A DNA stretch of 45,025 bases from Planctomycetota bacterium (GTDB lineage Bacteria; Planctomycetota; Planctomycetia; Pirellulales; PLA5): NCBI GenBank assembly GCA_003576845.1, contig QEVJ01000001.1, positions 156,537-201,561 on the forward strand, given 5' to 3'. Made by a program: the position numbers and the translations under genes. The notes under the pieces are model-generated. The model searched no databases. It saw only the letters and a list, made by a program, of their open reading frames with translations, and had not been told where the DNA came from. Below, piece by piece: positions 8,437 through 16,852 of the stretch (positions are counted from its first letter, which is position 1; every line of letters begins with the position of its first letter).

Positions 8437-8899
8437 ATGAACAATCCCCCGCGACTCCCGTCTCTCTCTCTCTCGGCATGAGCCGGGCGACGAACTGCTC
8501 GCCGCCGACACCTACGAGGCCGTCCGCGTAGTACGCCGCGGCGAGTGGGTGCTGAAATTCCTGCGACCGCACGATTCTTTTGACGGCGAAACCGCGGCCG
8601 ACCGGCTGCGGCAACTGCGGCTACGGGCGCGGGAAAGCCGCCGGCACGCGGAATTGAACCCGCTCTGGTTCGACGAACGGACGAACTGCGTCGCCTCACG
8701 GTTCGTGGACGGTCCCTGGGCCAGCACGCGGCAGGCGACCGCGCTCTTGCGGCAGACGATCGCCTCCGGCCGGGGCTATCTCTTGGACCTCGCCCCGCAA
8801 AACCTGCGGCAAACGGCGACGGGACTCGTGGCCATCGACTTCGCCATCGACGAACAGCACGCCGATTGGTTGACAGAAACTTCGTCCCGTTGTTCATAA
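8437..8899 (+). CDS. Small protein-kinase-like protein, start out of frame across a (TC)7 tract
   Basis: ATG at 8437 has a ribosome-binding site (AGAGGTG, 8421-8427), but its frame hits TGA at 8479-8481 after 14 codons. The clearly protein-like frame, shifted, is open from 8441 to a stop at 8897. It reads EPGDELLAADTYEAVRVV, then VLKFL (Lys codon at 8555, like the kinase beta-3 lysine), later DLAPQN (8786, like the catalytic loop D-x-x-x-x-N) and AIDF (8833, like the metal-binding Asp). Adding one TC unit (7 to 8), or losing two, joins the ATG to this frame and gives a ~154-residue product. Kinase-like fold is inference: the protein is only about half usual kinase length. Alternatives are an internal GTG start at 8549 or a sequencing error. 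Confidence 0.6.
8461..8474. repeat. (TC)7 dinucleotide tract
   Basis: Seven uninterrupted TC units lie between a good start codon and the frame of the kinase-like gene. The tract length decides whether the ATG at 8437 is in frame. Confidence 0.9.
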
Positions 8900-8912
8900 T
8901 GGAGAACATTCC

Positions 8913-9227
8913 ATGCCCTTGTTGTACGATACGGATACTTTCAGCGCGCTCGATCTTACGGGTGCAGGCGCCGTCGTGTTCACGCACACGATGGCGGCGA
9001 CTGGCCGCATCGGCGTTTCGCTCGTCATGACGGGATTTAACGGCCAGGCGGCCACGATCACGATGAAGATCGCGACGCTGGACGGCTCAGACAACGTCTA
9101 CGGGAGCGTCGTAGAGACGACGGCAAAGGTGACGGGCGACACACGGCTGCGATTTGAGGCCGAGCGGGCGATCTTGATTCCCAGCGGATACAAGGTGCAG
9201 GTCACGGTAGGATCGAGGATTAAATAA
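8913..9227 (+). CDS. Small beta-rich protein, possibly phage-structural
   Basis: A 104-residue protein with a GGAG ribosome-binding site before ATG 8913. There is no signal peptide. The sequence alternates short hydrophobic and polar stretches (VVFTHTMAATGRIGVSLVMTG, then ITMKIATLDGSD), as in beta-sandwich proteins, and ends VQVTVGSRIK. It starts 13 nt after the kinase-like gene and precedes the tail-fibre-like gene in the same reading frame, separated only by its TAA (9225-9227). A virion- or appendage-related role is inferred from context alone. Confidence 0.65.
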   Translation: MPLLYDTDTFSALDLTGAGAVVFTHTMAATGRIGVSLVMTGFNGQAATITMKIATLDGSDNVYGSVVETTAKVTGDTRLRFEAERAILIPSGYKVQVTVGSRIK

Positions 9228-9308
9228 CCTCCCAGATTAGGACGCCGTATTTGCTGGACATTCCGTGCTAGCATCGGCGAAGGTGGGAGGTTATTTAGTC
9301 CTCGATCC
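9210..9308. repeat. 25-bp inverted repeat around a gene junction
   Basis: Arms 9210-9234 and 9284-9308 are reverse complements over 25 bp with one mismatch (T at 9220 against C on the other side), around a 49-nt loop. The left arm covers the last codons and stop of the preceding gene. The right arm contains GGGAGG (9285-9290), the only good ribosome-binding-like motif before the tail-fibre-like gene. In RNA the stem would hide that motif. Confidence 0.85.
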
Positions 9309-9356
9309 GTACTCAGCACTGGGTCGAACAACACGTCGATCGGCGGATCGTGGTAT

Positions 9357-11135
9357 TTGTTCAATCCGAATTGCGTGATCCTCGACAATGCCGATCACGG
9401 CGGGGCCACGGCCACGCTGCAACTCGAACACATGTTGGTGAGCAACAGTTTGTCGATCAACGACTTGGGCATGGCCACGGTCTACGTCGAGCAGACCGTC
9501 GACGTCGATGGCCAAGTCACGTTCGAGGAGAGCATCACGGCCAACGGCGTGATTTCCGCGTCGGCCTTCGGCGGCAATCTCTCGGGCAGCGTCGGCTCGC
9601 TCGGCACGCAGGCCAAGGCCGACGTCAAGGCGGAGGCGGAAGCGGCCTTGCAGACGTACGGTCTCGACCACCTCATCGCCTCGGCCGTCGAAACGAACTT
9701 CGCCACCACCGTGCACCTCGACTCGGTGATCGGGCACCTGGCCGATACCGGCACGTCGGCCACGTTCGACCGCACGACCGACAGCCTCGAAGCACAGCGA
9801 AACAATCTCGGCACGGCCGGCGCGGCACTCTCGAACGTGTCGGCCAACGTCGTTCAGTTTGGCGGAACGAACGGTTCCTTCGACGGCGGCCGGCCTGCGG
9901 TGAATACGACGTACATTGCTGGCAGTGTCGTCAACACCGGGCAAGCGCAGTTGGGCGTCAATTTGGTCAACGCCGGCGGCGCGGCGATTTCCGCATCGGG
10001 CAGCGTGATGGCGGTGAATACGACGCAACTGGGCGGCTCCGCCGTACAGCAGGACAGCGGGTACATCAAAGTCAGCCAGGGTGTTACGCAGGGCCAGTTG
10101 GACCTGACAAACGGGCGGATCGGCGTCGATTGGGCCAAGGTGAGCAACCAGGGCAGCACCGTGGCGCTGTCCGGCACCACGATCAAGACGACCACCGACG
10201 TCGAAACCGATACGCAGGACATCCAGTCGAAGATCGGGACGCCGAGTGGCGCGAGCGTTTCGGCGGACATTGCGGCGATCAAGGGCGAGACGGCCGCGAT
10301 CCTCGACGACACGGGCACGAGCGGCGTAAAAGTGGCCTCCAACGGCCTGACTGGCGTCACGATTCCGGCGGTAACGCTCGCCAACGGAGCGCACGGCGGT
10401 TCTGCCGCCACGTTGACCGCGGAACGAATCATCGTCGCGTCGACGACTTCGAACGAACCTGCCGTAAAGCTCACGGGCAACGGCAGCGGCGCGGGACTCG
10501 CCGCCAGTGGCGGAGCGTCCGGCAACGGAGCGACTTTGCAGGGCGGCGCCAGCGGCGGGGCGGGTCTGCGGGCGGTGGGCCAGGCCGGCGTTGGAATCAG
10601 TGCGTCCGGCGGCGGTTCGGCGAACCCCGGAATCTCCGCGAACGGCGGGACGAATGCCGCGGGAATTGCCGCGCTCGGCGGTTCCGGAACCGGGCACGGC
10701 ATTGCCGCGGCGACGATCGGAAGCGGACACGGAATCTACGCCATTGGCGGATCAGCGGGAAATGGCGCGATGTTCCAGGGTAGCACGACCGGCTCTGGCA
10801 TGGCCCTTGTCGGTGGAACGACCGGTTCGGGACTCGCCATCGCAGGCGGAAGCACGAGCGGCGACGGTGTCTCGGTCGGCGTAACCGACGGTGATGCGGT
10901 AAGTGCGAATGTCGTTGAGCAAGTGTGGACCGGCGCGGCGCTGCCGGAGGCGTATGCGGCGCAAGGAGCGGAAGGGACGCCGGCGCAACTGCTGTACATG
11001 CTCCTGTCGGCCGTGTCAGAGTTTGAAATCGTTAGCGATGAAATCCGATGCAAGGATCTCGGTGGGACGACGCAGGTAATGAAGTTTATTCTCAACTCCG
11101 CAACGAATCCCACATCGCGATCCCGAGATACATAG
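9357..11135 (+). CDS. Glycine-rich phage-tail-fibre-like protein
   Basis: A ~592-residue protein. Residues ~370-515 are low-complexity, with 10-14-residue units of the type GSGxGLxAxGG, GHGIYAIGGS and GSGLAIAGGS, as in fibrous stalks of phage tail fibres. The C-terminal ~70 residues (TPAQLLYMLLSAVSEF, then IRCKDLGGTTQVMKF and a NPTSR end) have the look of a conserved C-terminal domain of phage or prophage structural proteins; this is recognition from memory, not a search. There is no signal peptide or anchor. The start is uncertain: TTG at 9357 has no ribosome-binding site, the frame is open from 9228, and GGGAGG lies at 9285-9290 inside an inverted repeat. Translation sounds protein-like from about 9312. 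The next gene follows 43 nt later. Confidence 0.72.
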   Translation: MFNPNCVILDNADHGGATATLQLEHMLVSNSLSINDLGMATVYVEQTVDVDGQVTFEESITANGVISASAFGGNLSGSVGSLGTQAKADVKAEAEAALQTYGLDHLIASAVETNFATTVHLDSVIGHLADTGTSATFDRTTDSLEAQRNNLGTAGAALSNVSANVVQFGGTNGSFDGGRPAVNTTYIAGSVVNTGQAQLGVNLVNAGGAAISASGSVMAVNTTQLGGSAVQQDSGYIKVSQGVTQGQLDLTNGRIGVDWAKVSNQGSTVALSGTTIKTTTDVETDTQDIQSKIGTPSGASVSADIAAIKGETAAILDDTGTSGVKVASNGLTGVTIPAVTLANGAHGGSAATLTAERIIVASTTSNEPAVKLTGNGSGAGLAASGGASGNGATLQGGASGGAGLRAVGQAGVGISASGGGSANPGISANGGTNAAGIAALGGSGTGHGIAAATIGSGHGIYAIGGSAGNGAMFQGSTTGSGMALVGGTTGSGLAIAGGSTSGDGVSVGVTDGDAVSANVVEQVWTGAALPEAYAAQGAEGTPAQLLYMLLSAVSEFEIVSDEIRCKDLGGTTQVMKFILNSATNPTSRSRDT

Positions 11136-11178
11136 GCGGCAAATGGGGGCCCGCAGCGTATTCAAAAGGGTGCGTCGA

Positions 11179-11949
11179 ATGATTGCCTATCGCATCACAG
11201 TCGCGTTATTCGTCCTTCTTTGTCCCGCGATCGTGCGCGGAGCGTACGTCGTGTATGAATTTAACGGTGCGTTTGAGCACTTCTCCTTTGCCGGTCCCGT
11301 CGTCCCGGTAGGATCGTCATTTAGCGGACTCTTCAGCATTGCCGAGGGCGCCGAACGCGTCGATGAGAGCTTCAACGGTGGTATTCGTTCGTTTTATTCG
11401 CCTGCGATGGTGAGCTTGTCGGTAAATGGCCATACAATCGAGGCGACAAACGCGCGTGTTGAGATTCAGGATGCCGTGACGCTATTTGCGGACCATCTCG
11501 TTCTGCTTGCCGGAACGGAGGTCGATGCACCGTTTTCGGGACCGTTGATCGGTCATGAGCTACGAACGTTTTCATTGCATCTGGACGGGTGGCGGGAGAC
11601 GTTTTCCAGCTCTGACTTTCCACTCACGCTCGACCTGGAATCGTTTCAGGGAGGCAGTATCAACATCCTTTCGGGCCCTTTAGATCAAACGCTGCGCAGC
11701 GGCAGTCTGCGCGGTGGTCTCGAAAACCTCATGGAGTTCACGATCGCTGGCCCGCGTATTTGCAATACGCCAACGTGCGCGGTACCGGAGCCGGATGCGG
11801 CTGTCTTGGGTGTTCTCTGCTTCCTGTCCTTCGCCGCGCTATATTGGGTGAGGGCGCGTATTGCATTCCTGGCGGGGACCAGTCGAGCATCGGCAGCCGA
11901 TTCGCTCGGCGATCTCGTCCGGTGCTTCGCCGCTCATTCTCGGGAGTAA
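11179..11949 (+). CDS. PEP-CTERM-like exported protein with a C-terminal extension
   Basis: A 256-residue protein with a signal peptide (MIAYRITVALFVLLCPAIVRG). The start at 11179 has AAAGGG upstream; ATG at 11143 would add 12 basic residues. A beta-rich body resembles many exosortase substrates. Near the end come CAVPEPDAAVLGVLCFLSFAAL and WVRAR, a PEP-CTERM-like tail, but ~35 more residues follow (AFLAGTSRASAADSLGDLV and onward). True PEP-CTERM proteins end right after the basic cluster, so either the tail extended or a frame change occurred. The stop is 5 nt before the next start, so the pair is likely one transcript. Confidence 0.78.
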   Translation: MIAYRITVALFVLLCPAIVRGAYVVYEFNGAFEHFSFAGPVVPVGSSFSGLFSIAEGAERVDESFNGGIRSFYSPAMVSLSVNGHTIEATNARVEIQDAVTLFADHLVLLAGTEVDAPFSGPLIGHELRTFSLHLDGWRETFSSSDFPLTLDLESFQGGSINILSGPLDQTLRSGSLRGGLENLMEFTIAGPRICNTPTCAVPEPDAAVLGVLCFLSFAALYWVRARIAFLAGTSRASAADSLGDLVRCFAAHSRE

Positions 11950-11954
11950 CGCCA

Positions 11955-12746
11955 ATGCGCATCATCCCATTGACGCTTTTCGTGTCGTTCACGCTTTCTC
12001 AGCCCGCGGCGGCGATCACGATCTTGTCGCAGTCGGCGCACCTATGGGTGGAGTCGAGCTTCGACTATTCCGGCGATCCGGCTGATTGTCCGCCCGGCGT
12101 TGTGCCGTTTTGGCCCGAGCGGCTTGAGTTGACGGCTACGGATCTGCGGGACTTTGATCAATCGCTGAATGCCAGAGATCCACACTGGGGGTCCGTAGGG
12201 GGTGCGGGCATTCGGTCGTCGATTGGCGAACATACGATATCGATCCGCGGCGGCGCGGTCGCGAGCGGCGTAGACGATTTTTGCGTCTACGCGGATGGGG
12301 ATGCATTCGCGGAAGTGACGGTCACGTTCCGCTTGAGTTTGCCGAGATACGTGGAAGTCGAAGGTTCGGCGTCGACGGGCGGCGCGGTTAGCGTGCGCGG
12401 GCCTGAACATCCGTTTTTCGCCGATTCTCCGGGGTCGAGGTTACTGGAAACATTCTGGGCAGCATCTGCCGATGACGATGGCTATGGCCCAGGCGAGTTT
12501 TATTATTTCTGGGAATTCTCGGAGGATCGTCCGCCGTGGCCAGCGGGCGATTATACAGTCCATGGTCGAGTCGCGCAGATCAACAACGGTCCTGAGGGCG
12601 AGTCGGGCGGGTTCACGATCTCGCTTACGGAAGTCGTTCCGGAACCGCGCGCCGCCGTGACAGCGAGCATGGCGTCGATGATGGTTGCTGCGGGTGCGGC
12701 CTTTCGACGGCGCGGCCGGCGCCAACTCGTCCATTCATCCAACTGA
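11955..12746 (+). CDS. PEP-CTERM sorting domain protein
   Basis: A 263-residue exported protein. A GGGAG site (11942-11946) precedes ATG 11955. The signal peptide is MRIIPLTLFVSFTLSQPAAA. The body is acidic and aromatic-rich with no recognised family. The tail VVPEPRAAVTASMASMMVAAGAAF followed by RRRGRR is a clear PEP-CTERM signal for exosortase-dependent sorting. The gene lies 5 nt after the previous PEP-CTERM gene and 16 nt before the beta-helix-type gene, which strongly suggests co-expression of the three. Confidence 0.85.
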   Translation: MRIIPLTLFVSFTLSQPAAAITILSQSAHLWVESSFDYSGDPADCPPGVVPFWPERLELTATDLRDFDQSLNARDPHWGSVGGAGIRSSIGEHTISIRGGAVASGVDDFCVYADGDAFAEVTVTFRLSLPRYVEVEGSASTGGAVSVRGPEHPFFADSPGSRLLETFWAASADDDGYGPGEFYYFWEFSEDRPPWPAGDYTVHGRVAQINNGPEGESGGFTISLTEVVPEPRAAVTASMASMMVAAGAAFRRRGRRQLVHSSN

Positions 12747-12762
12747 CCGAGGAGCATTTGGC

Positions 12763-15700
12763 ATGCCGACACGACCGTTATTCGCCGGCGGCGTTGGTTT
12801 TTCGCCCGGAAGCGTGCGCTACATACCGACGCTCGGGCTTACTCCCGCTGGTGCCGCGACGGAACTGACGATCACTTGCCACGGGCTGCCGAACTCGATT
12901 CACGTGCAGGTGGAATTCGAGGACGAAGGCTGGACCGGCACGGCGGTGAGCGGGTTCGTCGAGGTGTACGTCAACGGCGCCTGGCACGATGGAACGGCGC
13001 TGTTTCAGAGCTACAACGTGGAGGAGCTATACGAGCAGACCGAACTTCACGCGGTGGTCTTCGGCCTCGAGCCGAACACGACGTACCCAATCCGGGTCAC
13101 GTTTCGCCGCTACGACGTGAGCGGAGCGAACTGGCCGAACACGGCGAACGGTCTCGTCGATTCGCCCTTCGATGTGGTCGAGGAGCAAGTCCACGAAGTC
13201 GAAGGCACGACAGGGGTCGATCAGCCGACGATTGCCCAGCCGCGGACTGAGATTTACGTCGATTCGGTCAACGGCAACGACACCAACGGCGGCGGCGCAC
13301 ACGACGACGCGTATCTGACGCTGGAGAAGGTTGGGGACGTGGTGAACAACCAACCGGGCTACGATATCTTCTACGTCGGCGAGTGCGACTTCAGCAGCGA
13401 GCGGCTGGAGAACATCAACGGAACGGCGAACAATTGGAACAGGTTTCGGCCCTACGACGAGAACAGCAAGCTTATTGGGTACGTGACGATCGACGACGAT
13501 TGGGAGCTTGCCGAAAGAGAGAACGAAGAACAGGCGCAGCATATATGGAAGGTCTCGCTGCCCGGCAAGACCGTCGGCCGCGTGCAGTACTACGACGAGG
13601 AACACTTGCAGTGGCGGTTACTGTACGGTTGCCGTTGCTACGACGGCGCAGATCAGCAGTTGTACGGGCCAAGTACTCCGGACCCGACACGACTTGCGCT
13701 CAAAACGGGCGCGAAGCGGTCTGGCGACATTTCGGATATCGCGTACAGCACGTCCACGGGCAGGTTCACGATCACCAGTTCGGGCCACGGTCTGTCGGCC
13801 GGCGACTGGGTGGCTCTTTGGGGAATCAAGGCGGATCCGGAAGCGCTGTGGACCAACGTGCTGGAGCGAATTCACGAGGTGCAGGACGCGGATAGCGATA
13901 CGTTCGAGATTTTTCACGATCAGTATAGTGCCGGCGAACCCGCAGACAACGGCGACTTCGCCGGAGTATATACAGGCGGCGGTCATTGGGAATCTCAGAA
14001 GATTGCCGGATTCTATTACAAGCGTTCGACCGGCGAGTTGTTCGTCCGACTACCGGATTTCAGTGAACCACAATCGGGCCAGATTCGCGCGGGATATCGC
14101 CCGAAACTATGCAGCATCGGAACGAACACGAATGGGCCACGATACGTGTTCTTCGATCTGCAATGCGGTCTGGCCGGCGCCTACGACGATGACAGCACCG
14201 ACGGGAATATGAGGTATTGCAGTGCAGTCAACATTTTCGGCGCTGTGGGCATCGCCGATGCACAACACTGTATCTTTACGGGCGTGTTCGAGGGGTCGTC
14301 GATCGTCGGCAATGCCGTGTCGAGCGGCGCGAAGTGGACGGATTGCCTGTTCGACAATGTGCGGTTCGAGAACTACGGACCGTACGACTACCTTATCGGC
14401 CGGAGCAAGGTCGGCGAGATACGGGCGTGGGAAACCCTCGACGATGTATACCATTTCGAAATCGCATTCCGCGTTTACCAGCACGACACCTGTGCTTGGC
14501 CGGCGAGCATTCACTTTCGCTACGCGGAGCGAATTGCGGTGCGCGGCATGTTCAGCCGCGGCTGCACTTCGCAGCAAAGCACGGGCACGGAGAATACGGT
14601 CGAGGACATTCGCTACTGCGATTTTTGCGGCTGCGACATTGCCGAGGGGGAAGAGGCGTTCGAGCCGGATCAGAACCTGGCGATCAGCCTAGCGTACTAC
14701 CATAACCGGATTGCGCGTGTCGGAAATCCGCTCACGGTGTCGCCAATCGTGGCCGGTCCGGTTTGGTTTGTCGCCAATTGGATTGACGAAATACGCAGTA
14801 CTACGATCAAGCAAGGCGATCCGGGAGTGATCGACGACGAAATCAATCAGGATAAGGCAAACGCGTTCGTGATTTACGCCAACAATTCGGTGTTGGACGG
14901 ACGCGAGGAGGCTCAGGAGGGACACGGCGCGGTTCGCTGGCACGGGGCGCATTGCGGCGCGGTCGAGGTAAACAACGCTTACAGCCTCACACTGGCGCAG
15001 CATCGGCCGGTCGTATGGATAAACGATCCATACGATGCGGAATTCGTGATCAAGCCGGGACGCATCAATTACCACGAGAACAACTACTACTATGTGCGCA
15101 ACTTGGGGCGGCCGCAGGCGTTGGCTGAAGATGCCGATTTGGAACATGGCACGAATGGCTCTGGCACAACATATCTGAAGACGCAGGCTCGCGGCGACGC
15201 GTATCCCGGAGACGTGCACATCGTCAATAAGGCGGATGTGGGTGGGAAGGCAACGGTCGACGTACGATACACATTCAACGTTGCCGTCGGGGAAGTCGTG
15301 GTTCCCGCGAAGCAGGTCGTATGGGTGGGCCGGGCGTCGTCGACTGCTCCGCAAAGCGGCGACGGGCGTGCGCGGTCGTTCATCCGAAATTGGGACGTCG
15401 AAGACGAAGAAGAGGATGGCGCGTGGGACGTGCTCTACGACGAGTGGAATGGCCATACACCGACGCGCGGCATCGAGAAGGGACACGCTTTGCTTCCGGC
15501 GCACACGTCGTCGACTGGCGAGGTCATTGTCCGTTTCTACGGCCAGCGTGACGACGATACGGCGTGGGGTTTCGTTACGGATTTCATCGCGGTAAACCAC
15601 GGCCTGCTGTCCTGGCAAAGCGTCTACTACGCGGACTTCGACGCGATGCACACCGCACTGCAAGCGAACACCGCGCGTTTTGTCGATCAGAACGTGAGCG

Positions 15701-15864
15701 ATGAAGAGCTGATCGACGACGAGACCGGTTTGGTCGTGTCCGCGTACGTCGAAGAGGGTGTCTACATCCGTGGCATCACGAACATCGCCAGTCTCGGCGA
15801 CGGGCAGTTGGGTTACGACGTGCTGGGTTACTTCACCGACTTCAGCTACGAGCCGCCGGAGTGA
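12763..15864 (+). CDS. Large beta-helix-type protein, possibly a tailspike or surface protein
   Basis: A 1033-residue protein. ATG 12763 has GAGGAG 8 nt upstream. It has no signal peptide and no membrane segment. Residues ~30-155 look like a fibronectin-type or beta-sandwich domain. Next comes EIYVDSVNGNDTNGGG (near residues 163-178), the usual start of pectate-lyase-like or DUF1565 right-handed beta-helix domains. The remaining ~850 residues are rich in N, D, G, Y and W, as in beta-helix and tailspike proteins. No catalytic residues can be assigned. Being last in a run with a tail-fibre-like gene and two PEP-CTERM genes, it may be a receptor-binding or glycan-binding component; that is inference. 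Confidence 0.72.
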   Translation: MPTRPLFAGGVGFSPGSVRYIPTLGLTPAGAATELTITCHGLPNSIHVQVEFEDEGWTGTAVSGFVEVYVNGAWHDGTALFQSYNVEELYEQTELHAVVFGLEPNTTYPIRVTFRRYDVSGANWPNTANGLVDSPFDVVEEQVHEVEGTTGVDQPTIAQPRTEIYVDSVNGNDTNGGGAHDDAYLTLEKVGDVVNNQPGYDIFYVGECDFSSERLENINGTANNWNRFRPYDENSKLIGYVTIDDDWELAERENEEQAQHIWKVSLPGKTVGRVQYYDEEHLQWRLLYGCRCYDGADQQLYGPSTPDPTRLALKTGAKRSGDISDIAYSTSTGRFTITSSGHGLSAGDWVALWGIKADPEALWTNVLERIHEVQDADSDTFEIFHDQYSAGEPADNGDFAGVYTGGGHWESQKIAGFYYKRSTGELFVRLPDFSEPQSGQIRAGYRPKLCSIGTNTNGPRYVFFDLQCGLAGAYDDDSTDGNMRYCSAVNIFGAVGIADAQHCIFTGVFEGSSIVGNAVSSGAKWTDCLFDNVRFENYGPYDYLIGRSKVGEIRAWETLDDVYHFEIAFRVYQHDTCAWPASIHFRYAERIAVRGMFSRGCTSQQSTGTENTVEDIRYCDFCGCDIAEGEEAFEPDQNLAISLAYYHNRIARVGNPLTVSPIVAGPVWFVANWIDEIRSTTIKQGDPGVIDDEINQDKANAFVIYANNSVLDGREEAQEGHGAVRWHGAHCGAVEVNNAYSLTLAQHRPVVWINDPYDAEFVIKPGRINYHENNYYYVRNLGRPQALAEDADLEHGTNGSGTTYLKTQARGDAYPGDVHIVNKADVGGKATVDVRYTFNVAVGEVVVPAKQVVWVGRASSTAPQSGDGRARSFIRNWDVEDEEEDGAWDVLYDEWNGHTPTRGIEKGHALLPAHTSSTGEVIVRFYGQRDDDTAWGFVTDFIAVNHGLLSWQSVYYADFDAMHTALQANTARFVDQNVSDEELIDDETGLVVSAYVEEGVYIRGITNIASLGDGQLGYDVLGYFTDFSYEPPE

Positions 15865-15933
15865 CGGCGGGCCCAATTCCGTGTGCCAGCATTAACCTTG
15901 CTAGCACAACCGGTCGATAAAATAGGTTAGCGG

Positions 15934-15960
15934 CGTCGACTTGGAAGTCGGCGTTCGCTT
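15934..15960 (+). terminator. Candidate intrinsic terminator of the island operon
   Basis: CGTCGACTT (15934-15942) pairs with AAGTCGGCG (15945-15953), with one G-U pair, giving a stem of up to 8-9 bp and a tight loop. A T-rich run TTCGCTTTT follows. It is 70 nt past the stop of the beta-helix-type gene. Confidence 0.45.
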
Positions 15961-16200
15961 TTGCGCGGGCCGGGGCAGCGCCATGGGGTGTCGTTTGCCC
16001 GCCGCTCCGCGTTCATGTCCGCGTCGGCCGCGGAACAGGGTGGTTTGCTGGCCCGGCAAGTTGGGGCGAACAGCGAGGCGTCGCTTCCCTCGCGGCTACT
16101 TGGGTGCCACGTTCTCCCCACATCGCCACAGAGATCCAGCCAATCATCCTGTTCCGGCCGGTCGCGGAATCCCAAAAATGCCTCTCCATTTTCGAGAGCC

Positions 16201-16251
16201 TCAGGCCGCGCCGGCCTGACATTGCCGGCCTGACATTGCCGCCCTGACACG
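16201..16251. repeat. GGCCTGAC element 2 with a 14-bp tandem repeat
   Basis: The unit GCCGGCCTGACATT is repeated at 16210-16223 and 16224-16237, with a degenerate third copy to about 16251. The first copy lies in CGCGCCGGCCTGAC, identical over 14 bp to the right end of element 1 (5105-5118). TCAGGCC at 16201 with GGCCTGA forms a short inverted repeat. The junction is convergent. Confidence 0.65.
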
Positions 16252-16308
16252 GTTCGCTCCTCCAATCGCGCACCGCACCGCGACCGCCAAGCCCGCGCTC
16301 AAACCCCG

Positions 16309-16680
16309 CTAGAACGGCTTCTCTTCCAGCCGCGCACGAATCTCCGGCAGCGGGTAATTGATAATCGCCGGCTCCGCGCCCGCCGCCAACTCCTTGAGCC
16401 GCCGCCAACCGCGCGTCACCAGCCGTTCCCGAGACGCCACGAACGCCGGATCGAGCGTCCGCTTGTCGAATGGCCCCTCGACGACGATCGCCGCGAATTC
16501 CTCGTCGACGATGAACTGTCCCAGCGTCGGGTTGCAGCGGATGTGGCGTTCCTTGTGCGTATGGAGCACCTCCGGGTCGAGTTCGCCGATCACGTACCGC
16601 AGGTACAGATCGCTATCGGCCAGATCGGCCACGTCCTCGCCACACACTTCGCACAAATAGCCTTCGTCGCACTTCGCCAT
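16309..16680 (-). CDS. Conserved-looking small protein with three N-terminal cysteines
   Basis: A 123-residue protein of unknown function. It starts MAKCDEGYLCEVCGEDV, with cysteines at 4, 10 and 13, a possible metal or redox site lacking a clear fourth ligand. A single LxYVIGELDPEVLHTHKERH stretch adds histidines that could complete a zinc site. The rest is a mixed alpha/beta sequence ending in EEKPF. No signal peptide. It is divergent from the HEAT-like gene with 172 nt between the starts. Coding is supported by composition and a clear ATG. Confidence 0.6.
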   Translation of the reverse strand: MAKCDEGYLCEVCGEDVADLADSDLYLRYVIGELDPEVLHTHKERHIRCNPTLGQFIVDEEFAAIVVEGPFDKRTLDPAFVASRERLVTRGWRRLKELAAGAEPAIINYPLPEIRARLEEKPF

Positions 16681-16852
16681 ACGGGAATTCTACCAGCCGG
16701 GGCCGCCCCGCGACGCCCACTTCAGCACGTTCGACCGTCCACTTTTCGGTTTCGGCCACGCCGCTCGCCTGCTACAATCCAAGACGCACGCCGGCAACTC
16801 CCGACTTCCCGCGGCGCAGGACCGGCCGCGTCGCCGACGAGGGACACCCGTC

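Larger units (their letters stand above)
15865..16308. other. Convergent intergenic region
   Basis: No gene is visible here. It holds an imperfect hairpin GTGCCAGCA/TGCTAGCAC (15883-15907), a terminator candidate (15934-15960), and a 14-bp tandem repeat near 16210. The rest is unremarkable GC-rich sequence. Confidence 0.6.

Noticed and set aside
8437-15864. A complete prophage
   Set aside because: No integrase, terminase, portal, capsid, holin or lysin and no clear attachment repeats. Two genes are cellular surface proteins.
12763-15864. Pectate lyase function for the large protein
   Set aside because: Only the start of the beta-helix signature is visible. No catalytic Arg/Lys/Asp pattern can be placed, and no signal peptide is present.
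9265-15907. GTGCTAGCA at 9265 and its complement at 15899 as ends of a mobile segment
   Set aside because: The match is only 9 bp, in inverted orientation, and flanks do not match further. The 15899 copy is explained by a local hairpin.
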